A stretch of 64,000 nt of DNA from Paenibacillus shirakamiensis (GTDB lineage Bacteria; Bacillota; Bacilli; Paenibacillales; Paenibacillaceae). Numbering within the stretch: the stretch's first letter is position 1; each line of letters starts with the position of its first letter. Positions 38,005-48,572 of the stretch are shown in pieces. The notes beneath the pieces were generated by a model. That model was given only the letters and a program-made list of their open reading frames with translations, was not told the origin of the DNA and searched no databases. The stretch covers positions 1-64,000 of the forward strand of contig NZ_JAGGLD010000002.1 in NCBI RefSeq assembly GCF_017874255.1. Direction: 5' to 3'. The translations under genes and the position numbers were made by a program.

Positions 38005-40341
38005 CTAATGCACTTCAGACGGGGCCACTAGGGCATGTTGAAGTACTTGGTCCATATGGGATACCGGAACAAATTCCAACTCATTCCTAATACTCTCTGG
38101 AATATCCCCTAAATCACGTTCATTGTCTTTGGGTAAAAGAACTTTCTTATACCCCGCGCGATGAGCTGCAAGCGATTTCTCCTTGAGTCCACCAATTGGC
38201 AATACTCGTCCGCGCAATGTAATTTCACCGGTCATAGCAATATCTTTAGAAACATATCGATTGGTTAGGGCTGAAATCAAAGCTGTAGCAATCGTAATGC
38301 CAGCAGACGGTCCGTCTTTCGGAATCGCACCTTCAGGGATGTGAATATGAATATCATTTTTCTCATGGAAGTCTGAAGCAATACCTAATTCTCCCGCTTT
38401 AGAGCGAGTGTAACTGAATGCGGCTTGTGCAGATTCCTTCATGACATCCCCAAGTTTACCTGTCAAAATGAGCTTGCCCGAACCAGGAACAACGGTAACT
38501 TCAATAACTAAAGTCTCCCCGCCTACTTCAGTCCATGCCAGACCTGTTACGGTACCAATCTGGTCTTCTAATTCAGCTACCCCATAACGGAACTTGGAGG
38601 GTCCTAGATAATCCTGAATATCACCGGCTTCAATGACGATTGATTCTATTTTATCAGAAACAATACGCTTTGCGGCTTTACGTGCCAAAGAAGCGACCTG
38701 TTGTTCCAGATTACGAACGCCTGACTCCCTTGTATACTCACGAATCGTTCGAAGTAGAGCCTCTTCCCCTACAACAAGTTGCTCCGCACGTAGTCCGTGT
38801 TCACGCTGCTGTTTGGGTAGTAGATATCTTGTTGCAATTTGAAGTTTCTCCAGCTCTGTATATCCAGGAATAAATAACATTTCCATGCGATCTAGTAAGG
38901 GACGTGGAATATTGTGAACAGCATTGGCCGTCGTAACAAACATAACATTGGACAAGTCAAAAGGAAGCTCTACAAAATGATCACTGAATGTGTTATTCTG
39001 CTCTGGATCAAGTACCTCTAATAGGGCAGCGGAAGGATCTCCACGGAAATCTGAGGCCATTTTATCAATTTCATCAAGCAAAAAGACTGGATTCAGTGTA
39101 CCTGCTGTCTTCATTCCTTGAATAATCCGTCCTGGCATGGCTCCCACATACGTTCTACGATGCCCACGAATTTCAGCTTCGTCTCGAACTCCCCCTAAAG
39201 AAATCCGCACGAACTGTCTTCCAAGCGATCGAGCAATAGACCTAGCGAGGGAAGTCTTGCCGACACCAGGAGGTCCTACAAGACAAAGTATAGGTCCCTT
39301 TAACTTCTTGACCAGTTGCTGAACAGCTAAGTATTCAAGAACCCGTTCTTTCGGTTTCTCTAGACCATAGTGATCCTCATTCAGTACTTGCTCTGCTTTA
39401 TCTAGATCCAAATCATCTTCCGTCGAGGCCGACCAAGGTAAGCTAAGTAACCAGTCCACATAATTACGTATAACGCCGCCTTCCGCGGAACTAGAAGGCA
39501 TTTTCTCCAGTCGATCAATCTCTTTACTTACTTTCTCATGAATCTTCTCTGGAAGTTGTTTATCTTCTAATTGCCCACGCAATTCTTCAATTTCACCAGC
39601 TCGGCCTTCTTTTTCTCCAAGTTCCTTCTGAATAGCCTTCATCTGCTCCCGAAGATAATACTCCTTCTGAGTCTTCTCCATTTGCTTTTTCACACGCTGG
39701 CTAATTTTGCGTTCCAACTCCAGCACTTCACGCTCATTATTTAATATGTCGAGTAATTTTTCTAGTCTTGCTCTTACATCTACCGTCTCTAAAATTTCCT
39801 GCTTATCTTTAATTTTCAAAGAAAGATGGCTCGTAATTACATCAGCAAGTCGGCCTGGTTCTTCGATATCGGATACGGCTGCTAATGTCTCTGGAGTGAC
39901 TTTCTTAGATAAGTTAATGTAGTGCTCAAACTGGGTCAGAACTGTACGCATCAAGGCATCCACTTCAGGGTCTGTAGATTCCTCCTCAGGCAGTTCCTTC
40001 GCTAGAACTTCATAATATTCCTCATTGTCTAGATACTCTATAATTTCGGCCCGTTCCGTGCCTTCAACCAGCACACGAATCGTACCGTTAGGTAACTTCA
40101 GCATTTGTCTCACTTTCGCTACTGTACCAATACGAAATATATCTTCTTGCGTAGGTTCTTCAATGTTCACTTCTGACTGAGAACAGAGGAGAATCAAATT
40201 ATCGTCCACCATCGCCTTTTCCAGTGCCTTTACCGACTTATCCCGACCTACATCTAGATGAAGGACCATACTCGGATAAACAAGTAAACCCCGCAATGGA
40301 AGTAAAGGAAAACGTCGATTTTTAGCTTTATGGCTTCCCAT
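38005..40341 (-). CDS. lon: ATP-dependent protease LonA
   Basis: A 778-residue cytosolic Lon protease that degrades damaged and regulatory proteins. Order: N-terminal substrate domain (about 10-200), coiled-coil region, AAA+ module with the P-loop GPPGVGKTS and Walker [10 protein letters not shown], then the protease domain with the Ser-Lys dyad (Ser in PKDGPSAG; Lys in [14 protein letters not shown]). Length is standard. It is transcribed with engB. Confidence 0.98.
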   Translation of the reverse strand: MGSHKAKNRRFPLLPLRGLLVYPSMVLHLDVGRDKSVKALEKAMVDDNLILLCSQSEVNIEEPTQEDIFRIGTVAKVRQMLKLPNGTIRVLVEGTERAEIIEYLDNEEYYEVLAKELPEEESTDPEVDALMRTVLTQFEHYINLSKKVTPETLAAVSDIEEPGRLADVITSHLSLKIKDKQEILETVDVRARLEKLLDILNNEREVLELERKISQRVKKQMEKTQKEYYLREQMKAIQKELGEKEGRAGEIEELRGQLEDKQLPEKIHEKVSKEIDRLEKMPSSSAEGGVIRNYVDWLLSLPWSASTEDDLDLDKAEQVLNEDHYGLEKPKERVLEYLAVQQLVKKLKGPILCLVGPPGVGKTSLARSIARSLGRQFVRISLGGVRDEAEIRGHRRTYVGAMPGRIIQGMKTAGTLNPVFLLDEIDKMASDFRGDPSAALLEVLDPEQNNTFSDHFVELPFDLSNVMFVTTANAVHNIPRPLLDRMEMLFIPGYTELEKLQIATRYLLPKQQREHGLRAEQLVVGEEALLRTIREYTRESGVRNLEQQVASLARKAAKRIVSDKIESIVIEAGDIQDYLGPSKFRYGVAELEDQIGTVTGLAWTEVGGETLVIEVTVVPGSGKLILTGKLGDVMKESAQAAFSYTRSKAGELGIASDFHEKNDIHIHIPEGAIPKDGPSAGITIATALISALTNRYVSKDIAMTGEITLRGRVLPIGGLKEKSLAAHRAGYKKVLLPKDNERDLGDIPESIRNELEFVPVSHMDQVLQHALVAPSEVH

Positions 40342-40455
40342 CGTATTCGCACCTCCCAGAGTTCTCTAAGTTACGTACATTCTACCTCAGCAGGCGCTAA
40401 TTTCACGGCTGGTCAGGAAATATCATTGTTATTTTAACAAATATTGAACCAAAAC

Positions 40456-40496
40456 ACCAATGAAGAGCGACTGCTCAGCAGCCGCTCTTCATTGGT
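40456..40496 (-). terminator. Terminator of lonB
   Basis: Long perfect outer stem ACCAATGAAGAGCG with its complement, plus CTGC/GCAG. The tail is only moderately T-rich (GTTTTGGTT). Confidence 0.75.
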
Positions 40497-40508
40497 AAAT
40501 ACTTTCTT

Positions 40509-42218
40509 CTAGATGTTCTCACCACGGGGTGAATCCGCATGAAAGAAGGAAGCTGCTGGCGGATTGAACAAGTCCCCTGGGAGCTGAATTTCTGTGTTTT
40601 TCTCTTTTGGGGCTCCGAAGATATGTCCAAAGGCTTCCTGAACCGTCTCTACAGCAATTACACGTACGCCTTCCAGCCCTTCGAACATCGATTGCCAGTT
40701 TTCTTTAGGCACTAGTACTGTCGTAGCTCCCGCTTGAAAAGCAGCTTCAACTTTGGCGACCACCCCACCTATTGGCTTAACTTTTCCATGGATTCCAAGT
40801 TCTCCAGTCATAGCAATTCGGTGATCTACCGGAATTTTTTGCATAGCTGACGTGATCGCTACAGCCATAGCCAGACCGGCAGATGGGCCGTCGATGGGTG
40901 TTCCACCAGGAAAATTAATGTGCAGATCATATAGACTAGGATCCAGACCGATACTCTTTAACACAGTGAGTACATTTTCGATCGAACCTTTGGCCATGCT
41001 TTTGCGGCGTAGTGTCCGATTTCCTCCGCCAATTTCTTCTTCATCTACAACCCCAGTAATCGTAAAGCTTCCTACTTTACTGGTAGTTAAAACAGCTGTA
41101 GCTTCAATCTCAAGCAGGGTACCCATATTCGGTCCATACACAGCTAGACCATTCACAACGCCTACTTGAGGGTTCGTATGAATCTTACGCTCTGGACGAG
41201 GAACGAGTTGACTGCTTGTCGCCACCCACTCCAGATCCGTAGCACTCAGCTGATTTCGCTTCTCTGTTAAGGCCAGACCCGCTGCAAGTTGGACCATATT
41301 TACTGCTTCTCGGCCATTTGTAGCAAACTTCTTAATGACATCCACAGCCTCTGAGCAAGGTAGAAATCCAATTCGTCTCACAGCATCCTCAGCAATCTGT
41401 GCAATCTCTTCGGGCAAAAGAGGCCGAAAGAATACTTCCATGCAACGTGAACGAAGTGCGGGAGGCAAATCTTGCGGCGAACGTGTCGTCGCCCCTACAA
41501 GACGAAAATCAGCGGGTAAACCATTTTGAAAAATATCATGAATATAAGCAGGGGTTCCTTGGTCTTCTGAGTTATAATAAGCACTTTCCAAGAAAACCTT
41601 TCGATCTTCTAATACCTTAAGGAGTTTGTTGATTTGAATGGGATGGAGTTCACCAATCTCATCAATGAACAAGATTCCACCATGCGCTTTCGTTACCGCC
41701 CCAGGCTTAGGTTGTGGAATACCCGCAACGCCCATAGCGCCTGCGCCTTGATAGATGGGATCATGAACTGAGCCTATCAGAGGATCGGCAATCCCACGCT
41801 CATCAAATCTAGCCGTTGTTGCATCAATTTCGGTGAATTTAGCATCAGACCGAAAAGGAGATGTGGGATTCTTTTTCGCCTCTTCCATGACAACCCTAGC
41901 TGCTGCGGTCTTGCCCACTCCAGGAGGACCGTAGACAATAACATGCTGAGGATTTGCACTACACAGTGCAGCTTTGAGTGCACGCAGTCCATCTTTTTGT
42001 CCCACAATATCATTCATCGTGGCTGGCCTAGCCCGCTCTGCCAGAGGTTTCGTTAACGACACAGCACGCAGTTTTTTAAGCTTATCCATTTCTTTGCGTG
42101 ATTCCCGGTCCACTGCAGACCGATTTCCTTTCTGACTTTTTAGTAAATTCCAGAAATAGATACCTATAACTACAGCAAAAAACAACTGCACCGACATGAT
42201 AATCAAACTCAAATCCAT
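40509..42218 (-). CDS. lonB: ATP-dependent protease LonB
   Basis: A 569-residue membrane-anchored Lon homologue, which in Bacillus is made in the forespore under sigma-F. An N-terminal membrane span (about residues 4-22), an AAA+ module with [10 protein letters not shown] and GGILFIDEIGE, then a protease domain with the Ser in GTPIDGPSAGLA and Lys in GGVVAKVEAA. It lacks the LonA N-domain. It lies directly upstream of lonA but behind its own terminator. Confidence 0.96.
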   Translation of the reverse strand: MDLSLIIMSVQLFFAVVIGIYFWNLLKSQKGNRSAVDRESRKEMDKLKKLRAVSLTKPLAERARPATMNDIVGQKDGLRALKAALCSANPQHVIVYGPPGVGKTAAARVVMEEAKKNPTSPFRSDAKFTEIDATTARFDERGIADPLIGSVHDPIYQGAGAMGVAGIPQPKPGAVTKAHGGILFIDEIGELHPIQINKLLKVLEDRKVFLESAYYNSEDQGTPAYIHDIFQNGLPADFRLVGATTRSPQDLPPALRSRCMEVFFRPLLPEEIAQIAEDAVRRIGFLPCSEAVDVIKKFATNGREAVNMVQLAAGLALTEKRNQLSATDLEWVATSSQLVPRPERKIHTNPQVGVVNGLAVYGPNMGTLLEIEATAVLTTSKVGSFTITGVVDEEEIGGGNRTLRRKSMAKGSIENVLTVLKSIGLDPSLYDLHINFPGGTPIDGPSAGLAMAVAITSAMQKIPVDHRIAMTGELGIHGKVKPIGGVVAKVEAAFQAGATTVLVPKENWQSMFEGLEGVRVIAVETVQEAFGHIFGAPKEKNTEIQLPGDLFNPPAASFFHADSPRGENI

Positions 42219-42344
42219 GTGTACTCTACCTCCCGTTATCGATTAGCTAATACATGGTAGTATAGCCTTTTTCATGGAGGGTAAACGCGATATCAAAGTT
42301 TTTCTTCATCCTTTTACAGCTTCTTAATAGAGAAGTCATTCTAA

Positions 42345-42382
42345 CAAAAAAACCGCAGGCACGATGAGATCGGCCTACGGTT
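42345..42382 (-). terminator. Terminator of ispG
   Basis: Stem AACCGTAGGC/GCCTGCGGTT with inner CGA/TCG, then a T run on the minus strand. Confidence 0.85.
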
Positions 42383-42393
42383 ATTCTGTATTT

Positions 42394-43509
42394 TTATGGT
42401 CTTAAAATATGCTCTTTGCGACCCGGAATCTCTCCCGTTTGTTCGAACACTTCTACAATGTGATCAATTTCTTTCTTGAGTTCGTTCAACAGTTCAGCTT
42501 CGGGCACTTTACGAATCATTTCTCCATAACGGAATAATAATCCTTCTCCTCTAGCTCCTGCAATTCCAATATCTGCTTCTCTAGCCTCACCGGGCCCATT
42601 CACTGCGCAACCGAGAACCGATACTTTAATCGGTACCTTAATCTTGGAGATATACTCTTCCACTTCATTGGCAATGGAGAATAGATCAATATCCAAGCGC
42701 CCACACGTAGGACAAGAGACAAGCGTAGCTGCATTTGTAATTAAGCCGAAGGTTTTGAGCAGTTCACGTGCCACTTTCACTTCTTCTACTGGATCTGCAC
42801 TCAAAGAGATTCGAACGGTCGAACCTATTCCCATGGATAAAAGTGCACCAATTCCTGCTGCGCTTTTCACTGTCCCAGTAAATAAAGTTCCCGCTTCCGT
42901 AATTCCTAAATGAAGAGGATACGGAATAACTTCTGCTGCCTTAGCATACGCTGCAATCGCCATAGGAACATCCGAAGCTTTAAGTGACACGATGATATCA
43001 TAAAAATCAAGTTCTTCCAGAATCTTAATATGATACAGTGCACTTTCCACCATCGCCTCAGGTGTAGGGTAACCGTATTTCTCCAACAAATGATTCTCTA
43101 AAGAACCTGCATTCACACCAATTCGAATAGGAATCCCGCGTTCTTTACAAGCTTTAACCACGGCTTCCACTTTCTCACGACGACCAATGTTCCCTGGATT
43201 AATACGTACTTTGTCTATACCATTCTCAATAGCTTGGAGTGCTAACTTGTAATTGAAGTGAATATCCGCAACTAGCGGAATATGAATACGTTTCTTAATT
43301 TCTTTGATGGCTGCTGCTGCTTCTTCATTGTTCACAGTCACACGTACCAATTGACAACCCGCTTCTTCCAGTCGAAGAATCTCAGCTACTGTAGCCTCAA
43401 CATCAGCTGTCTTGGTCGTACACATACTCTGAATAACAACTTCATTACTACCACCGATGGTAAGATTGCCCACTTTAACGGGACGGGTGTCCTGTCTCAA
43501 GAATGTCAT
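42394..43509 (-). CDS. ispG: 4-hydroxy-3-methylbut-2-enyl diphosphate synthase (IspG/GcpE)
   Basis: A 371-residue [4Fe-4S] enzyme of the MEP isoprenoid pathway. The cluster cysteines lie in SCPTCGR and [11 protein letters not shown], with a conserved Glu after them, and the N-terminal TIM barrel starts [10 protein letters not shown]. The ATG at 43507-43509 has GGGAGAG 7 nt upstream; the frame is open to 43584 but runs over a hairpin. It stands between clpX and lonB, genes that are adjacent in B. subtilis. Confidence 0.96.
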   Translation of the reverse strand: MTFLRQDTRPVKVGNLTIGGSNEVVIQSMCTTKTADVEATVAEILRLEEAGCQLVRVTVNNEEAAAAIKEIKKRIHIPLVADIHFNYKLALQAIENGIDKVRINPGNIGRREKVEAVVKACKERGIPIRIGVNAGSLENHLLEKYGYPTPEAMVESALYHIKILEELDFYDIIVSLKASDVPMAIAAYAKAAEVIPYPLHLGITEAGTLFTGTVKSAAGIGALLSMGIGSTVRISLSADPVEEVKVARELLKTFGLITNAATLVSCPTCGRLDIDLFSIANEVEEYISKIKVPIKVSVLGCAVNGPGEAREADIGIAGARGEGLLFRYGEMIRKVPEAELLNELKKEIDHIVEVFEQTGEIPGRKEHILRP

Positions 43510-43534
43510 CTCTGGTCTCTCCCATAACGCCAAA

Positions 43535-43575
43535 CTCCACCCCGCTAAAGGCCTATACAGACCTGCGAGGTGGAG
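43535..43575 (-). other. Strong hairpin between clpX and ispG
   Basis: CTCCACC pairs with GGTGGAG, then CGC/GCG and AGGTCT/AGGCCT (one G-U) around a GTAT loop. Only three Ts follow, so it is a poor terminator; an mRNA processing or attenuation element fits better. Confidence 0.5.
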
Positions 43576-43613
43576 AATAAGCATGTTATTTAATCACACC
43601 TTCGTAAAAACGA

Positions 43614-44870
43614 TTAGGCGCTTTCTTCTTGTTTGTCACTCTTCTGTACTTGCAGTTCAGGAACAATACGTTCTTCCACAACCTTCTCCGTAATCACACA
43701 ATTCGTAATATCATCACGAGAAGGTACTTCATACATTACATCCAGCATAATGCCTTCAATAATAGCACGGAGTCCGCGGGCACCCGTGTTGCGTTTGATT
43801 GCTTCGCGCGCAATCGCTTCAAGGGCTTTATCTTCAAATTCTAGCTTCACATTATCAAGCTCCAATAGCTTCTGATATTGTTTCACTAGCGCGTTTTTCG
43901 GTTCCGAAAGAATACGTACTAAAGTCTTCTCATCCAGCGGCTCTAGTGTGGAGATAACCGGTAGACGACCGACAAATTCAGGAATCAATCCAAATTTAAG
44001 CAAATCTTCTGGAAGAACCATACCCAAATATTCACCAGGTTTGAGCTCTTTTTGTCCATCGCCAACGGCGTTAAATCCGATGACTTTTTTGCCCACACGA
44101 CGTTTGATCATTTGCTCTAGACCATCAAAGGCTCCGCCGCAAATAAACAAAATGTTCGTTGTATCAATTTGAATAAACTCTTGATGAGGATGCTTGCGTC
44201 CACCTTGAGGAGGGACCGAAGCCACTGTACCTTCAAGAATCTTCAGCAAAGCTTGTTGAACACCTTCACCAGATACATCGCGCGTAATTGAAGGGTTCTC
44301 CGACTTGCGAGCTACTTTATCAATTTCATCGATATAAATAATGCCCCGTTCAGCTTTTTCTACATCGTAATCCGCAGCTTGAATCAATTTGAGCAAGATG
44401 TTCTCAACATCTTCACCCACATAGCCCGCTTCAGTTAATGAAGTTGCATCTGCAATGGCAAAAGGAACATTCAAAATTTTAGCCATAGTCTGAGCAAGTA
44501 ACGTCTTTCCTGAACCTGTTGGTCCTAAAAGAAGAATGTTACTCTTTTGAAGCTCAACATCTTCAATTTTACTTTGCGTATTTACACGTTTGTAATGATT
44601 GTATACCGCAACAGACAATGACTTTTTCGCTTGGTCCTGTCCAATAACGTATTGATCCAAAATGTCCCGGATATCACGTGGTTTTGGAATTTCCTTAAGG
44701 TCGAGCTCTTCTTCGTGACCGAGTTCTTCCTCCACGATTTCTGTGCAAAGTTCAATACATTCATCACATATATAAACGCCTGGTCCAGCTACGAGCTTAC
44801 GGACCTGCTCCTGGGACTTGCCACAGAAGGAACATTTCAGCTGTCCTTTTTCATCGTTAAATTTGAACAT
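43614..44870 (-). CDS. clpX: ATP-dependent Clp protease ATP-binding subunit ClpX
   Basis: A 418-residue AAA+ unfoldase that feeds substrates to ClpP. An N-terminal zinc-binding domain uses Cys13, Cys16, Cys35 and Cys38. The P-loop GPTGSGKT, Walker [11 protein letters not shown] and the pore-region GYVGEDVE are intact. It lies 17 bp after clpP. Confidence 0.99.
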   Translation of the reverse strand: MFKFNDEKGQLKCSFCGKSQEQVRKLVAGPGVYICDECIELCTEIVEEELGHEEELDLKEIPKPRDIRDILDQYVIGQDQAKKSLSVAVYNHYKRVNTQSKIEDVELQKSNILLLGPTGSGKTLLAQTMAKILNVPFAIADATSLTEAGYVGEDVENILLKLIQAADYDVEKAERGIIYIDEIDKVARKSENPSITRDVSGEGVQQALLKILEGTVASVPPQGGRKHPHQEFIQIDTTNILFICGGAFDGLEQMIKRRVGKKVIGFNAVGDGQKELKPGEYLGMVLPEDLLKFGLIPEFVGRLPVISTLEPLDEKTLVRILSEPKNALVKQYQKLLELDNVKLEFEDKALEAIAREAIKRNTGARGLRAIIEGIMLDVMYEVPSRDDITNCVITEKVVEERIVPELQVQKSDKQEESA

Positions 44871-44887
44871 AGATTGGTTGCACCCCT

Positions 44888-45478
44888 TTATGATGTAATG
44901 GGCTTGGTTATCACCTTGTCAATAATCCCATATGACATCGCTTCTTCCGCGCTCATGAAATAATCGCGGTCGGTATCACGTTCGATCTTCTCTAAGGTTT
45001 GACCCGTACGATCTAAATAGATTTGATTCAGCTTCTGCTTTGTCTTGATGATCCATTCTGCGTGAATCTTTATGTCAGAGGCCTGACCTTGCACACCGCC
45101 CAAAGGCTGGTGAATCATGACTTCACTGTTCGGCAAAGCAAACCGTTTGCCAGGCGCACCTGCAGTAAGTAGCAAAGAACCCATGCTGGCAGCCATACCT
45201 ACACAAATCGTAGATACATCCGGTTGAATAAATTGCATTGTATCATAAATACCCATACCCGCAGTTACAGAACCACCAGGTGAATTGATGTACAGATGGA
45301 TATCTTTCTCTGGATCTTCAGCAGCTAAAAACAATAGCTGGGCAATTACGAGATTGGCTACTTCATCGTCAATTGCGTTGCTTAGGAAGATAATACGATC
45401 TTTGAGCAGTCTTGAATAGATATCGTAAGACCGTTCTCCGCGATTCGTTGTTTCTACAACCATAGGTACGAGACTCAT
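44888..45478 (-). CDS. clpP: ATP-dependent Clp protease proteolytic subunit ClpP
   Basis: A 196-residue serine protease that forms the 14-mer chamber. With the ATG at 45476-45478 (AGAGGT 7 nt upstream) the triad falls at Ser98, His123 and Asp172 ([24 protein letters not shown]), the usual numbering. An upstream start at 45514 is unlikely: the predicted transcript begins just ahead of it and the ribosome site fits the inner ATG. In B. subtilis clpP lies elsewhere; here it precedes clpX. Confidence 0.98.
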   Translation of the reverse strand: MSLVPMVVETTNRGERSYDIYSRLLKDRIIFLSNAIDDEVANLVIAQLLFLAAEDPEKDIHLYINSPGGSVTAGMGIYDTMQFIQPDVSTICVGMAASMGSLLLTAGAPGKRFALPNSEVMIHQPLGGVQGQASDIKIHAEWIIKTKQKLNQIYLDRTGQTLEKIERDTDRDYFMSAEEAMSYGIIDKVITKPITS

Positions 45479-45520
45479 GCGACCAACCTCTTTTCCATAT
45501 CGTCTTTGCAACACATCATT

Positions 45521-45549
45521 ATTTTAACATGTTCATTGCCCTATGTCAT
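45521..45549 (-). promoter_or_regulatory. Promoter of clpP-clpX
   Basis: Minus-strand -35 ATGACA (45544-45549), 17-bp spacer, -10 TAAAAT (45521-45526). No clear CtsR operator is visible near it. Confidence 0.65.
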
Positions 45550-45642
45550 TTTTCACGGATGTTACAGTGTATGAGTAGACTAACATCGGTTATGCTGAAC
45601 CCACACAACGTTTCATGGAAAAAATTGTAACCTTTCTCGGGT

Positions 45643-45678
45643 GAAAAATAAGGCACGCAATAAATATACGTGCCTTAG
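45643..45678 (-). terminator. Terminator of tig
   Basis: Stem TAAGGCACG/CGTGCCTTA (45649-45677) with TTTTTC after it on the minus strand. Confidence 0.85.
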
Positions 45679-45733
45679 TAAATGCATAGGTGTGTATGAC
45701 TAGCTCTAGAAGCCTAAATACAACCGTTTGATG

Positions 45734-47089
45734 TTATTTTTCTTCTGCTTCTTCTTTAGCTTCTTCTTGTACTTCTTCAACAGGAGCCAATTGATCAGCA
45801 GGAACTTCTTTGCTGTTGTCCAAAAGGAACTTAATTGTTTTACGAAGTTGAACTTCTTCACGAAGGCTACCTAGGGAACCATTAGCAGCAAGAATTTGTT
45901 GAATTTCTTCAGGCGTACGTTTGTAAGCTTCTGCCATCGTATTCAATTCTTCCATCAATTCGTCTTCAGATACTTCGATATTCTCTTCTTTTGCGATTTG
46001 TTCAAGAACCAAGTTGTTACGAACACGCTTTTGAGCGTCTCCATGCATTTGATCTTGCAAGTCTTGAATAGTTTGTCCAGAGAATCCTAGGAACATATCC
46101 AAGTTCATGCCTTGTGTACGAAGACGATTATCAAAATCACGAACCATATTTTGAACTTCGCTTTCTACCATAGCGTTAGGAATTTCAACTTCTGCAGCTT
46201 CACCGATTTTGTCAACCAAGTAAGTCTCGCGAGTAGCTTCATTTTCTTTGGCTTTACGATCAGCAAGTTGTTTGTTGAGGTCTGCTTTATATTCATCAAG
46301 TGTGTCGAATTCACTTACGTCTTTTGCGAATTCATCATCAAGTTCTGGAAGCTGTTTGCGTTTGATTTCGTGTACTTTCACTTTAAAGACTGCTTCTTTG
46401 CCCGCAAGGTCTTCAGCTTGGTAGCCTTCAGGGAAAGTAACAGTTACGTCTTTGAAGTCACCTGTAGCCATTCCAACTACTTGGTCTTCAAATCCTGGAA
46501 TGAAAGAGTTGCTTCCAAGTTCCAAGGAATAACGTTCGGATTTACCGCCTTCAAAAGGTACGCCCTCTACAGAACCATCAAAGTCGATGACTACAGTATC
46601 GCCGCTCTTAGCTGTCTCTTCTTCGATAACAACCAGTTCAGCATGACGTTGTTGTAGACGCTCTAACTCTTGGCCTACTTCTTCTTCAGATACTTCTACA
46701 TTCTCAGCAGCAACTTCAATTCCTTTGTAGTCGCCAAGAGTAACTTCTGGTTTAACAGTAACTTGAGCTTTGAACTTAAAGGTTTGTCCTTTTGCAAATT
46801 GCTCAACGTCCACTTCTGGACGATCTACTGGGAAGATATCCGTTTGCTCTACAGCTTCGGAATATACTTCAGGAAGCAGAATGTCAATCGCGTCTTGGTA
46901 GAGAGATTCTACCCCATAACGCGCTTCAAAAATCGGCCGTGGAACTTTCCCTTTACGGAATCCAGGTACGCTTGCTTTCTTTACTACTTTGTTAAAAGCT
47001 TTATCCAGTGCGGCAGATACGCGATCTGCATCCACTTCGACCTCAAGAACGCCAAGGTTCTTCTCTATTTTTTCCCAAGTTGCTTTCAT
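45734..47089 (-). CDS. tig: Trigger factor
   Basis: A 451-residue ribosome-bound chaperone with peptidyl-prolyl isomerase activity. The N-terminal ribosome-binding domain carries the GFRKGKVP signature (about residues 43-50), the FKBP-type domain spans about 160-245 (DTVVIDFDGSVEG), and the C-terminal chaperone domain ends in an acidic Glu-rich tail. It lies upstream of clpP-clpX as its own unit. Confidence 0.98.
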   Translation of the reverse strand: MKATWEKIEKNLGVLEVEVDADRVSAALDKAFNKVVKKASVPGFRKGKVPRPIFEARYGVESLYQDAIDILLPEVYSEAVEQTDIFPVDRPEVDVEQFAKGQTFKFKAQVTVKPEVTLGDYKGIEVAAENVEVSEEEVGQELERLQQRHAELVVIEEETAKSGDTVVIDFDGSVEGVPFEGGKSERYSLELGSNSFIPGFEDQVVGMATGDFKDVTVTFPEGYQAEDLAGKEAVFKVKVHEIKRKQLPELDDEFAKDVSEFDTLDEYKADLNKQLADRKAKENEATRETYLVDKIGEAAEVEIPNAMVESEVQNMVRDFDNRLRTQGMNLDMFLGFSGQTIQDLQDQMHGDAQKRVRNNLVLEQIAKEENIEVSEDELMEELNTMAEAYKRTPEEIQQILAANGSLGSLREEVQLRKTIKFLLDNSKEVPADQLAPVEEVQEEAKEEAEEK

Positions 47090-47191
47090 TTTATGCTTTC
47101 CCCTCCAAAATAGTTCACTCTATTGAGTCCTGATATGTATCCGGCTTCAATACTTTGTCGATTTCACGTTCAGAAATAGAACAACCATTAC

Positions 47192-47220
47192 ATTATAAAC
47201 AAAAACTAACGGTTTTACAA
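47192..47220 (-). promoter_or_regulatory. Promoter of tig
   Basis: Minus-strand -35 TTGTAA (47215-47220), 17-bp spacer, perfect -10 TATAAT (47192-47197). Confidence 0.75.
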
Positions 47221-47264
47221 GTACACCCGTACCTGACAACGTCAGGAAAAACGAGTCCTTATCT

Positions 47265-48176
47265 TTACCTCTGGCGCACTGCGCCTACGAACTGCTTCAT
47301 GGATCTATAAACCTGCTCAAACCTCAATCGAAGCGCATCCGTAATACCATATGTAGAGCGAATTTCTTCATCACTTTTACCATCAGGAAGACTTTCTGAA
47401 ACGGTCTGATGCAAAGCTGCGGCCCATATATCCAGCGTACTATCTTCGTCCGATAACATCGATCGATAATCCATCGTTCCGTAAGTTCCCATGACGAACT
47501 GAAACCACAATTCCTGAGCAAAGTAGAACAAATTTGGGTTGTGTACTTGGGTCTGCTCAGCTACGCGGTCCAATATATGATGGATAGGAGGCGGAAAATC
47601 AGCTGACTTTAAAGGAGTGGTGTCAAGCTCAATATCCACAGCTTCCTGGCCTCTAAAGAACTTAACACTACCCGTTGCTCCGCGGCGCTTCAAAGTCTGT
47701 AACACATGATATTGCACCAAGGGATGTAGTTGTTCTCTCTGAAGCCATTCTCGCAAGGCATCATCAATCTCAGGCATATCCACATACGATAATTGTTCCA
47801 GCGCAAGCAAGGAATGTTCTGATAAAGGCCCTTCCATAGCTGCATGGAGTAACTTATGTCCGTAATCTTTGTCTAAAGCAAGCTTCGATTCAATATGTTG
47901 CCTAGCCAAGTCTTCCTCACTGTCAGGCTCAGAGCTTCCTTCGCTTGTCCCATCTAACGAGGTAGGGAAAGCATCCTTGAGCCATTGTAGCAACGCATTC
48001 CATTCTTCATATTGCCTAGAATCTTGCCCTTGGCAGCCAAGTAAGAATTCAAGCAACTCTCCAGCTTCACCGTAACGCTCTGTCTCGAGCATACGAGTCA
48101 ATTCCATTTGGTAAAAATCGAGTGTCTTGGGAAACAATACAACGTTGTCCCTTCCATCGGGTCCTAATTCACTAAT
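47265..48176 (-). CDS. YsoA-like helical-repeat protein, probable ATT start
   Basis: A soluble, acidic, mostly helical protein of about 300 residues. Its place upstream of tig is that of the Bacillus TPR protein YsoA, and short repeat-like helices (TERYGEAGELLEFLLG) agree, but I see no clear TPR consensus; the function is unknown. The start is of interest. The first ordinary start is TTG 48137, with a weak ribosome site. The frame is open further to an ATT at 48174-48176 that lies exactly 7 nt after GGAGGAG, adding SELGPDGRDNVV in frame. I favour ATT; with canonical starts only, the gene begins at 48137. Confidence 0.8.
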   Translation of the reverse strand: MSELGPDGRDNVVLFPKTLDFYQMELTRMLETERYGEAGELLEFLLGCQGQDSRQYEEWNALLQWLKDAFPTSLDGTSEGSSEPDSEEDLARQHIESKLALDKDYGHKLLHAAMEGPLSEHSLLALEQLSYVDMPEIDDALREWLQREQLHPLVQYHVLQTLKRRGATGSVKFFRGQEAVDIELDTTPLKSADFPPPIHHILDRVAEQTQVHNPNLFYFAQELWFQFVMGTYGTMDYRSMLSDEDSTLDIWAAALHQTVSESLPDGKSDEEIRSTYGITDALRLRFEQVYRSMKQFVGAVRQR

Positions 48177-48291
48177 GAGATATCTCCTCCAAACTTCCGC
48201 ACTTGAATTTGCTAAAGATTATAGCACAGGAATATCTATTTCTGAAAATGAACCGATAAGTGTGTTTCACATAACTTAGATAAAAAATAAG

Positions 48292-48320
48292 TTGATTAGC
48301 AAGCCAGCATATGGTAAGAT
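48292..48320 (+). promoter_or_regulatory. Promoter of tRNA-Arg (first copy)
   Basis: -35 TTGATT (48292-48297), 17-bp spacer, -10 TAAGAT (48315-48320). Confidence 0.7.
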
Positions 48321-48348
48321 GTTTTTTGTTGTAATTTTCATTAATTTT

Positions 48349-48422
<74 letters not shown>

Positions 48423-48435
48423 TATAATGTACGAA

Positions 48436-48470
48436 AAAGTCTCTTCCTCTATTGGGAAGAGACTTTTTTT
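48436..48470 (+). terminator. Terminator of tRNA-Arg copy 1
   Basis: Stem AAAGTCTCTTCC/GGAAGAGACTTT followed by seven or more Ts. Confidence 0.9.
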
Positions 48471-48510
48471 ATGTTTCCAGATAAAATGGTTTGTTCTCTC
48501 CTGCTCTTAA

Positions 48511-48539
48511 TTGAGTTCACCGGCTTGAAAGGATATAGT
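48511..48539 (+). promoter_or_regulatory. Promoter of gpx
   Basis: -35 TTGAGT (48511-48516), 17-bp spacer, -10 TATAGT (48534-48539). Confidence 0.65.
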
Positions 48540-48572
48540 TAAAGGGTGAGGCAAATATAAGGAGGAATGATC

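Noticed and set aside
47232..47246. Small perfect hairpin CCTGAC/GTCAGG after the YsoA-like gene
   Set aside because: No T run follows on the minus strand, so it is not a convincing terminator.
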